Source: an uncultured Spirochaetales bacterium
GTDB lineage: Bacteria > Spirochaetota > Spirochaetia > Sphaerochaetales > Sphaerochaetaceae
Direction of reading: 5' to 3'
NCBI GenBank assembly: GCA_949300325.1
Contig: CASGDQ010000013.1
Span: 62,001 to 126,000 of the forward strand
Length of the DNA: 64,000 bases
Part shown: one piece after another, positions 7,914 to 14,942 of the stretch
How positions within the stretch are numbered: position 1 is the first letter of the stretch
How the letters are laid out: each line of letters starts with the position of its first letter
Notes under the pieces: model-generated
Databases searched by the model: none
Seen by the model: only the letters and a program-made list of their open reading frames with translations
What the model was told of the DNA's origin: nothing
Position numbers and translations under genes: made by a program

Positions 7914-9518
7914 TTACGCCCCGCTCTTGGATCTCTGGACAGTTTTTTGCGCTAAAACTTTTCTATCCAGCATTCCAAGAGAGCCTGCAAGCTCCACAAG
8001 CTCAAGCTGCAGCACCGCTATATTCACCGCAGTGGAAACAAACTCTAAAATCACATTGAAAGCGATGGCTATCGCAATGGCTTCCGCAGGAAGTCCCAGC
8101 TGCACAACAAGCATCGTATAGCAGGTAAGAGCACCTCCGGGCACAGGAGGAGCAGCGACTGCAAGCACGAATGAGATCACCATAGCATTGAAAACCCATG
8201 CAGGAGAAATAGCCACTCCGTACACCTCTGCAAGGCAAAGCCCAGCAGTCAAGAAAAGGACTATCGCTCCAGGCATGAACACTACCTGCCCCAGCGGGAT
8301 TGCGAAATTCGTGATCCTGCGGTCTATGCCGAGATATTTCTCGCAGCACTCGATATTCGTTGGATAGGCGGCAGCAGAGGAGCTTGTAGTGAGCGTGATC
8401 AGAAACGTAGGAGTCAGCTTCTTGATAAGTGTGAAGATCTTGACTTTCTTGCTGGCTGAAACAGCAATAAGATAGGCCCCCATCACCAGCACATCCCCCA
8501 AAAGCAGTATCGGCACAAGCTTGTAAGAAGAGACGAGAACAGAAAAATTGCTTGAAAGCATCATATTCAGTATGCTGATGAAAACAAAAACCGGAACTAT
8601 CGTGCTTATTGCCCCCATTGCAAGCTGGATGATGTAATTCGTCTGCTCCAGAAGCGTCTGCACCGAAGATATCTTTCCACCAAGGACGAGCAGCGATAAG
8701 CCCAGCATCACAGCTACAAATATTATCTGCAATGGATTTCCTTCCGTAAACGGAGTGAAAATATTTTTAGGAATTGCATCAAGCACCATATTCAGCATTG
8801 CCGAAAGATCCAGCACGCTTGAGTTTCCTGAGCTGATATCAAAGAAAGGAGAAAAGGCAAGACCTATGACAAAAGCTATCAAAAGAGATTTTCCCATAAA
8901 ATGGGAAATCATCTTCTTTCCTATCCTGCCAAGCATCGCTGTGTCTCCTATGCTGCATATCCCGATCACAACAGAAAGGAATATCATGGGTCCGGAAACC
9001 GCGCTCAAAAGACCCATGAACGTATCAAGAAGCGGCGAAAGGAGCAAAGTTGATATTGCAAGCCTTTTTTCCTGGGAAAGCAAGAGAGAGGAAAATCCTA
9101 TTGCGACAGCTAGAAATACGGAAAAAACAAGCATCGCCAGCTGGCTTCTCTTATGAACTTCCGGGGTGAATGTTATTATATTCTCCCCGTTCTTGTACTG
9201 CCATGAAGGGGCGATTCCCATCGAGACAAGCACCGCATGAAGCACATCTGAATACTCCTGCTCTTCTTCATCTGCAGCAAACGGGTTCATGCTCCCGCCT
9301 GCAACAGACAGCTCCACCTTGAGCCGGCGCATTGTACGCGAGCACTTAAGCTTGACCCTGCTGTTTTGCATGAACACTTCCTGATATTTAAGAAGAACCT
9401 CTTCACATGCAAGCCTGGTCTGAAGAATCGCCTTGTCATTCAGGCTGCAGCTTTTCAGAAAACTTTCAATCTCGTCGGTGATGCCGACGATACTGGCATT
9501 ATTCAGAACATAGATCAT
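7914..9518 (-). CDS. Dicarboxylate/amino-acid:cation symporter with N-terminal RsbW-like domain
   Basis: A 534-residue fusion. Residues 1-120 resemble the anti-sigma/RsbW ATPase fold (ITDEIESFLKSC, RLACEEVLLKY, GGSMNPF), but the N-box Asn is replaced (CEEVLLKY has Lys44 where Asn is expected) and there is no GLG loop, so it is probably a non-catalytic docking domain. Residues 128-510 form a multi-helix DAACS-type (GltP/DctA) transporter with LTTSSSAAAYPTNIECC, the Ser-rich substrate hairpin, and the later motif VAAPPVPGGALTCYTML. The start ATG overlaps the stop of the SpoIIE-type phosphatase gene by 4 bp and is preceded by GGGAGAA. The substrate is probably an acidic amino acid or C4-dicarboxylate. 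Confidence 0.85.
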   Translation of the reverse strand: MIYVLNNASIVGITDEIESFLKSCSLNDKAILQTRLACEEVLLKYQEVFMQNSRVKLKCSRTMRRLKVELSVAGGSMNPFAADEEEQEYSDVLHAVLVSMGIAPSWQYKNGENIITFTPEVHKRSQLAMLVFSVFLAVAIGFSSLLLSQEKRLAISTLLLSPLLDTFMGLLSAVSGPMIFLSVVIGICSIGDTAMLGRIGKKMISHFMGKSLLIAFVIGLAFSPFFDISSGNSSVLDLSAMLNMVLDAIPKNIFTPFTEGNPLQIIFVAVMLGLSLLVLGGKISSVQTLLEQTNYIIQLAMGAISTIVPVFVFISILNMMLSSNFSVLVSSYKLVPILLLGDVLVMGAYLIAVSASKKVKIFTLIKKLTPTFLITLTTSSSAAAYPTNIECCEKYLGIDRRITNFAIPLGQVVFMPGAIVLFLTAGLCLAEVYGVAISPAWVFNAMVISFVLAVAAPPVPGGALTCYTMLVVQLGLPAEAIAIAIAFNVILEFVSTAVNIAVLQLELVELAGSLGMLDRKVLAQKTVQRSKSGA

Positions 9519-10987
9519 ATATTCTCCCGATCATCCTTCTCATTTCCTGATCCGCAGTATTTCATGGCTAGCATAGTGATATCATCAAACGGCTCAGCCT
9601 CTCCTCGGAAAGCAAGGACATCCTGATAAACGTTTTTGATAAGATTCTCCATATTCATTCTGCTCGAGCGCTGGAGCACATCCTTCAGCCTTTCATCCGT
9701 GTAAAAGCTTCCTTTCTCATTCTCAGCTTCAGAAACTCCGTCCGTATAAAGGAACAGGACATCACCTTTTTCCAGCCTTATTTTCTGGCTTTGATAGCAT
9801 GTTCCTTCCATAGCGGCCAAAGGAAGAGCGGCCCGCAGCTGCGGTACTGCAAGCTGCCCATCGTGAAGCATGAGAGGAGGATTATGACCTGCATTGACAC
9901 ATGAAAGGCATCCCGTCTCAAGATCGATTACGGCAAGAAATGCCGTTATGAAGAAATCCTCCTTGTTAGACTCGCATAAAATCGCATTCACATCATTAAA
10001 AACGGATGACACATCCTTTTGGATCCTGACATGATCTTTTATCAGCGTCTTGGTGATCACCATGAAAAGAGAAGCAGGCACGCCTTTGCCAGAAACATCT
10101 CCGATCACAATAGCCAGATGGGAATCATCAGCCATGAAAAAATCATAGAAATCCCCTCCTACTTCCCTTGCCGGGACCATGCTTGCAAAAATATCGAAAT
10201 CGCTTCTTTGCGGAAATGCGGGAAAAATGCATGGCAGCATGGACGACTGGATCTCCTTTGCCACATCAAGCTCAACCCTGATGCGTTCGCTTTCCCTGGT
10301 CATGTCATCCTGCTTTTCAAGCATACGGTGCGTGCGTCCTGACAAGGTCATGGAAATCAGATGGATGAATATCAATATCGTGGCACGGGGCACATAGTAA
10401 AAGCAGAAGCATCTCCAAAGCAGATCGTCGCCGCTTTCAACCGCGTCCACGATGAATCCATACCGTCCTGCGATGCTTCCAGGATCTTGGACGCTTCGCA
10501 TTATATTGCTGTCCCAAACTCCTAAAACAAGTCCGACATAAAGGCTTATAAGCATCAATATCAGTGCACCGATGGTGGTGAATAATGTAAGGCGCGGATT
10601 ATAGTAATGGCATGAGATTATGACAGTGCATGCCCAGGCAAGCACAACATGTATCGTTATGGCCGCAGAAAGAGCGGCTATGCCGAACAGGAAACAGGAT
10701 ATCATCACGAACTTGGTGGACTTTCTGTCATTCATTCCAAGTTTTTCCAAAAGAGACGGAATCAGAAAAGAAACCAGAGCCACAGGCATGACGAGATTCA
10801 TGCATGTACGGTCTACAATGAAAAAACCTGCAAAATTCAAAAGCCACATCAGCACCACGATCAATGATGCATAGCGGAGACAGGCGGCAAAATAATGGTT
10901 GGCCTGTTTTTCGTTATAGCTGTAGATATCAGAGCAAACGTCCATCATCCTCAAGAAAGCCTCACTTCTATCAAATTTGTGAAACAT
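9515..10987 (-). CDS. Membrane SpoIIE/RsbU-type PP2C serine phosphatase
   Basis: A 490-residue protein. Residues 35-215 contain about six hydrophobic helices, residues 225-250 a short coiled coil, and residues 262-485 a PPM/SpoIIE phosphatase with all metal sites visible: REVGGDFYDFF (Asp279), VIGDVSGKGVPAS (Asp297), FLYTDGVSEAENE and FDDITMLA. In partner-switch systems such enzymes dephosphorylate a STAS antagonist; a STAS gene lies at 13.8-14.1 kb in the same run. Its 5' end overlaps the 3' end of the ABC ATPase gene by 37 bp, and its 3' end overlaps the symporter fusion by 4 bp. ATG with AAGGACGG upstream. Confidence 0.93.
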   Translation of the reverse strand: MFHKFDRSEAFLRMMDVCSDIYSYNEKQANHYFAACLRYASLIVVLMWLLNFAGFFIVDRTCMNLVMPVALVSFLIPSLLEKLGMNDRKSTKFVMISCFLFGIAALSAAITIHVVLAWACTVIISCHYYNPRLTLFTTIGALILMLISLYVGLVLGVWDSNIMRSVQDPGSIAGRYGFIVDAVESGDDLLWRCFCFYYVPRATILIFIHLISMTLSGRTHRMLEKQDDMTRESERIRVELDVAKEIQSSMLPCIFPAFPQRSDFDIFASMVPAREVGGDFYDFFMADDSHLAIVIGDVSGKGVPASLFMVITKTLIKDHVRIQKDVSSVFNDVNAILCESNKEDFFITAFLAVIDLETGCLSCVNAGHNPPLMLHDGQLAVPQLRAALPLAAMEGTCYQSQKIRLEKGDVLFLYTDGVSEAENEKGSFYTDERLKDVLQRSSRMNMENLIKNVYQDVLAFRGEAEPFDDITMLAMKYCGSGNEKDDRENI

Positions 10988-12042
10988 CCGTCCTTAATAG
11001 CCTCATGCTCATAGGAATCAGAGATGCCTTTTATCAGCATCAAAGAAAGATCATCCATTTTATCAAACGGGTTGAACCAATCTCCTGAATACTTGACTTT
11101 TATCGATACGAGATCTTCGTTTCCTCCGCATTCAACCACCAGATCCATGGCAAAACCATCAGAAAAAGCTGGAAGCAGATTATTCACGCATACCTCTTCA
11201 AACACAAGCTGGATCGAATTGATCATCTTCTGCGACAGCATCTGATGCCGTCCAAACTCCTCTATGCGGCTGTTTATGCCTATGAAATCGAAATCTCTAG
11301 AGGCAATATGCTCCTCGAATACCTTCAGGCGCCTTATGAAGCGTCTTGTACTCTCCTTTTGCGGATTATCGAAAATCTGTTCAGGCGGACCCTCCTCATA
11401 AATTTCCCCCTGATCCATATAAAACACCCTTGTAGACACGTCGCGTGCGAATTTCATCTCATGTGTCACTATCATCATCGTCAGCCCTTGGCCTGCAAGG
11501 TTTTTGATGACAGTAAGCACTTCACCAACCATCGTCGGATCAAGCGCGCTTGTCGGCTCATCAAAAAGCACTATCTCCGGATCCATTGCAAGCGTTCTTG
11601 CAATTGCAACCCTCTGCTTCTGCCCGCCTGAAAGCTCATCGGGAAAATTGAGCGCCTTATCGGCAAGCCCGACCATTCTCAGAAGATCCATAGCCTTGCC
11701 ATACGCTTTCTGCCTGGTCAGCCCTAAAAGCTCGACAGGCCCGAACATTATGTTCTCTGCGACATTCATATGCCCGAAAAGATTGAATGATTGGAATACC
11801 ATGCCCATCTTGCGCCTCAAAAGATGGACCTTGCATTTTGGATCTGTTATAAGCTCGCCGTCTATCGAAATCTCACCGCTTGTAGGCTTTTCGAGCATGT
11901 TTATGCACCTTAAGAATGTGGATTTGCCCGTACCGGAAGGGCCGATGATCGATATGACCTCCCCTTTTTTTATATCGGCATTAACATCCTTCAATGGAGT
12001 CACATTCTCATATTCTTTTCTCAAATGGCGAATTGAAATCAT
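10951..12042 (-). CDS. GlnQ-type amino-acid ABC ATPase with C-terminal RsbW-like domain
   Basis: A 363-residue fusion. Residues 1-240 are a complete polar amino-acid ABC ATPase: Walker A GPSGTGKST (34-42), signature LSGGQKQRVAIAR, Walker B VLFDEPTSALDP, switch HEMKFARDV. GlnQ proteins normally end at about residue 240. The extra residues 245-363 look like an RsbW/SpoIIAB-type ATPase fold: FEEVCVNNLLPAF resembles the N box, with Glu and Asn kept, and SGDWFNPF resembles the G1 region (usual DDGxPFNP), but the glycine-rich GLG loop is absent, so ATP binding there is doubtful. Its start overlaps the permease stop by 4 bp (ATGA), with AGAGGAG upstream. Confidence 0.9.
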   Translation of the reverse strand: MISIRHLRKEYENVTPLKDVNADIKKGEVISIIGPSGTGKSTFLRCINMLEKPTSGEISIDGELITDPKCKVHLLRRKMGMVFQSFNLFGHMNVAENIMFGPVELLGLTRQKAYGKAMDLLRMVGLADKALNFPDELSGGQKQRVAIARTLAMDPEIVLFDEPTSALDPTMVGEVLTVIKNLAGQGLTMMIVTHEMKFARDVSTRVFYMDQGEIYEEGPPEQIFDNPQKESTRRFIRRLKVFEEHIASRDFDFIGINSRIEEFGRHQMLSQKMINSIQLVFEEVCVNNLLPAFSDGFAMDLVVECGGNEDLVSIKVKYSGDWFNPFDKMDDLSLMLIKGISDSYEHEAIKDGCFTNLIEVRLS

Positions 12043-13604
12043 TGCAGTTCAACTCCTCTGATTGTCCTTTTCTTCCTATCCGGCTCCAATTTCTTTTGAA
12101 CATGCTGTATGAAAAGGCTGAGGACATAAGACAGGATGAAATAAATCACGGCAGTGCTTATAAGGGGGAAGAATGCATCATACGTCCTGCTGCGGATTAT
12201 ATCGCTCATTTTCGTCAGATCCTGGATAGCTATATAACCCACAACCGATGTCATCTTCACCAGCGATATGAACTCCCCCTTGTACATCGGCAAAAACTGT
12301 CTTGCCGCCTGGGGCATGACAACCTTGAAAAAAGATTCCCATTTTGTGAACCCGATTGCAAGGGCAGCCTCGTCCTGCCCCTTGTCCACGCTTTTTATCC
12401 CCGTATGCATCATCTCGCACACATATGCTGCGAAATTCATTGCAAAAGCGATTATCGCAACTGCTATGCCGTTCAATCCGCTCTTAGCAAATATGATGTA
12501 AAAGAGGATCATGAGCAGCACCACAATCGGAGTGCCCTGCATTATCCTTATATAAATCGATACAAGAACCTTTGCCGTCTTTTTCCCTATGATGCGCATA
12601 AGGCACAGCAAGAAACCGAGCACGGTCCCAAGCACGGAGGCAGAGACGGATATGAGCAAAGTAACGCCGATTCCCTGCAAAATGAGTTTCCATCTGCCTT
12701 CGACAACGAATGTATTGTAAAAGCTGTCTGCAACAGAACTTAAGAAGCCAGTCTCATCAGACTGTCCGTTATACACAGCCATAACGATTCCGCCATTATA
12801 ATCGGGTATGGAGAAATTCACGCTGCGCTGCCTTTCCTCTGTGACCGTCATACAGCATGCAGCAAGATCATAACGATTGCCCAATCCTGGTATTATCGCA
12901 TCGAAATCCATCGTATGGACCTCGACATCGTAACCGTATTCACGGCAGAATCGGTAAAGGATATCCACCTCATATCCGACAACCTCGCCATTGGCAATAT
13001 ATGAGAAAGGAGCGCTCTCCACGCTGGTTGCAAACCGCAATGTTCCATTTACACCTGTAAGGCCGCTTTTATCCACCACCTGCTTCGAACTGTCGCTGCC
13101 AAACCATATCGAATCGATCAATTCAAGAGTCCCATCCGAAGAGATTTTGGAAATGAATTCATCCAGCTGTGCCTTAAGATAGATGCCTTTGTCAGTCTTA
13201 GGAAGCGCGAATGCATAGCCGGCACGGCCCAAAAACTCATCGAGATGGCTTACAGACGGATACTGGTTGTTTATGTATCTTGCAAGAGGCTCATCGGTGA
13301 TGAAAGCATCAAGCTGCCCCTGCGATACAAGATATGCCATATTGGCAAAACTGTTGTAATACTCGATTTCTGCCTTAGGAAAATACTCTTTTGCGATACT
13401 GTCGTATACAGATCCTGTAACAGATCCGATCTTGATATCCTCCTGGTCAAGATCATCAAAACCTGAGATGATCTGCCGATCGTTTTCATTGCTGCAGGAA
13501 CAGAGAGATAAAAGAAGAACTGAAAGCAAAATAAAGGAAAGACATCTCAAAACAAATTGCTTTCCATGGCGTCCAAATAGCAATGCATACATTATTTTTT
13601 CCAT
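12039..13604 (-). CDS. Amino-acid ABC transporter binding-protein/permease fusion with swapped lobes
   Basis: About 521 residues. An N-terminal lipoprotein-type signal ends LLSLCSCS. Residues 55-172 resemble the second lobe of a SBP_bac_3 domain (IKIGSVTGSVYDSIAKEY, QGQLDAFITDEPLAR, SDGTLELIDSIWFG). Residues 188-280 resemble the first lobe (LRFATSVESAPFSYI, GYEVDILYRFC, CMTVTEERQRSVNFS). Residues 305-510 are a HisM/GlnP-type permease with the EAA loop DEAALAIGFTKWESFFKVV. The lobe order is thus reversed compared with usual binding proteins. The start is uncertain: a TTG at 13607, ATG at 13604 or ATG at 13592, none with a strong ribosome site. It would transport a polar amino acid together with the fused ATPase. 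Confidence 0.85.
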   Translation of the reverse strand: MEKIMYALLFGRHGKQFVLRCLSFILLSVLLLSLCSCSNENDRQIISGFDDLDQEDIKIGSVTGSVYDSIAKEYFPKAEIEYYNSFANMAYLVSQGQLDAFITDEPLARYINNQYPSVSHLDEFLGRAGYAFALPKTDKGIYLKAQLDEFISKISSDGTLELIDSIWFGSDSSKQVVDKSGLTGVNGTLRFATSVESAPFSYIANGEVVGYEVDILYRFCREYGYDVEVHTMDFDAIIPGLGNRYDLAACCMTVTEERQRSVNFSIPDYNGGIVMAVYNGQSDETGFLSSVADSFYNTFVVEGRWKLILQGIGVTLLISVSASVLGTVLGFLLCLMRIIGKKTAKVLVSIYIRIMQGTPIVVLLMILFYIIFAKSGLNGIAVAIIAFAMNFAAYVCEMMHTGIKSVDKGQDEAALAIGFTKWESFFKVVMPQAARQFLPMYKGEFISLVKMTSVVGYIAIQDLTKMSDIIRSRTYDAFFPLISTAVIYFILSYVLSLFIQHVQKKLEPDRKKRTIRGVELQ

Positions 13605-13612
13605 CAAAACTA

Positions 13613-13804
13613 TCAGATAAGGCCGTGGTCTTTGGCGAGAGCCAGGATTGAACGATCGTATGTCGCCTCGGCCTCAGGAGAGAAAAAACATCCCGGCACC
13701 CCTTCATTGTTGTCCCTGTGATGAGCAACACACTCACAGCATCTTCCATGCCGCGGGCAGGAGAAAGTGCAAGGACATTCCCTTTTATTCAAACACGTAT
13801 CCAT
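13613..13804 (-). CDS. Small Cys-rich protein, DUF6485-like
   Basis: A 63-residue protein that matches the pattern of a small conserved family (DUF6485) as remembered: CPCTFSCPRHGRCCECVAHH, then VPGCFF. Seven or so cysteines and several histidines suggest metal binding, possibly zinc or an iron-sulphur centre. It begins 7 bp after the STAS stop and ends 8 bp before the binding-protein/permease gene, so it is translated as part of the operon. No function is known to me. Such tight placement inside a signalling-transport operon makes it unlikely to be a chance frame. Confidence 0.75.
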   Translation of the reverse strand: MDTCLNKRECPCTFSCPRHGRCCECVAHHRDNNEGVPGCFFSPEAEATYDRSILALAKDHGLI

Positions 13805-13811
13805 ACCAGCA

Positions 13812-14108
13812 TCACTCTATAGTCAGTATTGAAGAGAATCCTGTTACCTCAAAAACATCCATCACGGTCTGACAGACGTTTTTGACAACCATCCTCCCCC
13901 TTTTGTTCATAACCTTCTGCGCCGCAAGCAGCACACGAAGACCGGAAGAAGAAATATAGTCCAAGCCGGAAAAATCAAAAACCAGCTCAATAACAGAATC
14001 AAGCTCTCCTTTGATGGCCTTGTCCACCTCCGGAGCCGTCATCGTATCCATGCGGCCGGAAACAGATACTGTAAGACGCCCTTCATCACGCACCTTGTCT
14101 ATTGTCAT
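13812..14108 (-). CDS. STAS-domain anti-sigma-factor antagonist (SpoIIAA/RsbV-like)
   Basis: A 98-residue single STAS domain. The conserved segment FDFSGLDYISSSGLRVLLAA carries the serine that RsbW-type kinases phosphorylate (SSSG, equivalent to Ser58 of SpoIIAA). GRMDTMTAPEVD matches the first strand-helix unit. First gene of the minus-strand run, preceded by AGGAG, and divergent from the free RsbW-like gene. In known partner switching it would bind the kinase when unphosphorylated, with the SpoIIE-type phosphatase (9515-10987) resetting it. No sigma factor gene is nearby, so its outputs may be the RsbW-like domains attached to the two transporters (inference). Confidence 0.93.
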   Translation of the reverse strand: MTIDKVRDEGRLTVSVSGRMDTMTAPEVDKAIKGELDSVIELVFDFSGLDYISSSGLRVLLAAQKVMNKRGRMVVKNVCQTVMDVFEVTGFSSILTIE

Positions 14109-14469
14109 TTCACCTGCGCTCCTTGTTCTAGGCAGATGGTAACCGCACGGTCACGGGGCATTCAATAAGAATGCGACAAATGCGCACTCATGTGCGATGA
14201 AAACGCCAAGACATCCCTCATCATCCGTCAACATATGCTTTCATGGCTTATTAATGGTCTTTTATCGCCAATGCGTTGTATTCACACACCAAGCTTATTA
14301 TCATCAGCCACAAAGGAGCAATCAGATCGAGCGTGGCATTTTTTTAAAAATTTTCGATAACCAGGTACGGCAGCAAGAAAAAAAAGTATAAACTAAGCTG
14401 TATCCTGTATGAAAGAATTTTAAGATATAGCCATGCTTTCTTTGCAGCATGAAAAAGATTGGGAACAAG
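14109..14469. promoter_or_regulatory. Divergent intergenic region between STAS and RsbW-like genes
   Basis: About 360 bp without a supported gene. It must hold promoters for both the STAS-led operon (minus) and the RsbW-like gene (plus). Only the STAS ribosome site near 14112-14124 is clear. An A/T run at 14339-14354 and the stretch TATAAACTAAGCTGTATCCT near 14388 are possible promoter elements on the plus strand but cannot be assigned firmly. Confidence 0.3.
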
Positions 14470-14871
14470 ATGAAGGAAAAGAAGTGCATCATGGTCAAAG
14501 CCAGGGTCGAGGAAATTGAAAAAGTCTCGGCCTTTGCCAAGAGGCTCCTTGCTCAGGAGGATCTGGATGAAAGGATGAAGGGCCGCTTTCTTGTATCTCT
14601 TGATGAGCTTTTCTCAAATGTGGCTTTCTACAGCAAAGCGGAAAACGTACGCATAGAATACATCCGGGAGGAAGGAAAAATCTCTTTTTGCATCCTTGAT
14701 GACGGAGCACAATATGATCCCACCAAAGCAGAAGAGCCCGATACCGCTTTAGGTGCAGAAGAAAGAGATATCGGAGGGCTCGGAATACATATAGTACGAA
14801 ATCTCATGGATGAAATGGTCTATGAATACCGAGACGGCTGGAATATCACGACCATAACAAAAAAAATATGA
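14470..14871 (+). CDS. Free RsbW/SpoIIAB-like serine kinase (anti-sigma-type ATPase)
   Basis: About 133 residues forming one HATPase domain with the ATP-site motifs intact: N box LDELFSNVAFYS, G1 DDGAQYDP and G2 IGGLGIHIVRNLMD. This contrasts with the two degenerate copies fused to transporters in the divergent operon. Three in-frame ATGs exist (14449, 14470, 14491); none has a strong ribosome site. The middle one is chosen because the first beta strand (KCIMVKARVEEIEKVSAF) starts there, as in family members. In partner switching such a protein phosphorylates the STAS partner. Its target beyond STAS is unknown. Confidence 0.85.
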   Translation: MKEKKCIMVKARVEEIEKVSAFAKRLLAQEDLDERMKGRFLVSLDELFSNVAFYSKAENVRIEYIREEGKISFCILDDGAQYDPTKAEEPDTALGAEERDIGGLGIHIVRNLMDEMVYEYRDGWNITTITKKI

Positions 14872-14942
14872 ACCTGTTTCCAAATTAATGAAATGCATTA
14901 CACTTGATTAAATCAGCTTATTTGAAAAGCTGTTTGCCCTGC

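Noticed and set aside
14470-14871. Classical sigma-factor partner switching
   Set aside because: No sigma factor gene lies beside the RsbW-like and STAS genes, and the RsbW-like domains fused to transporters point to another output; a distant sigma factor cannot be excluded.
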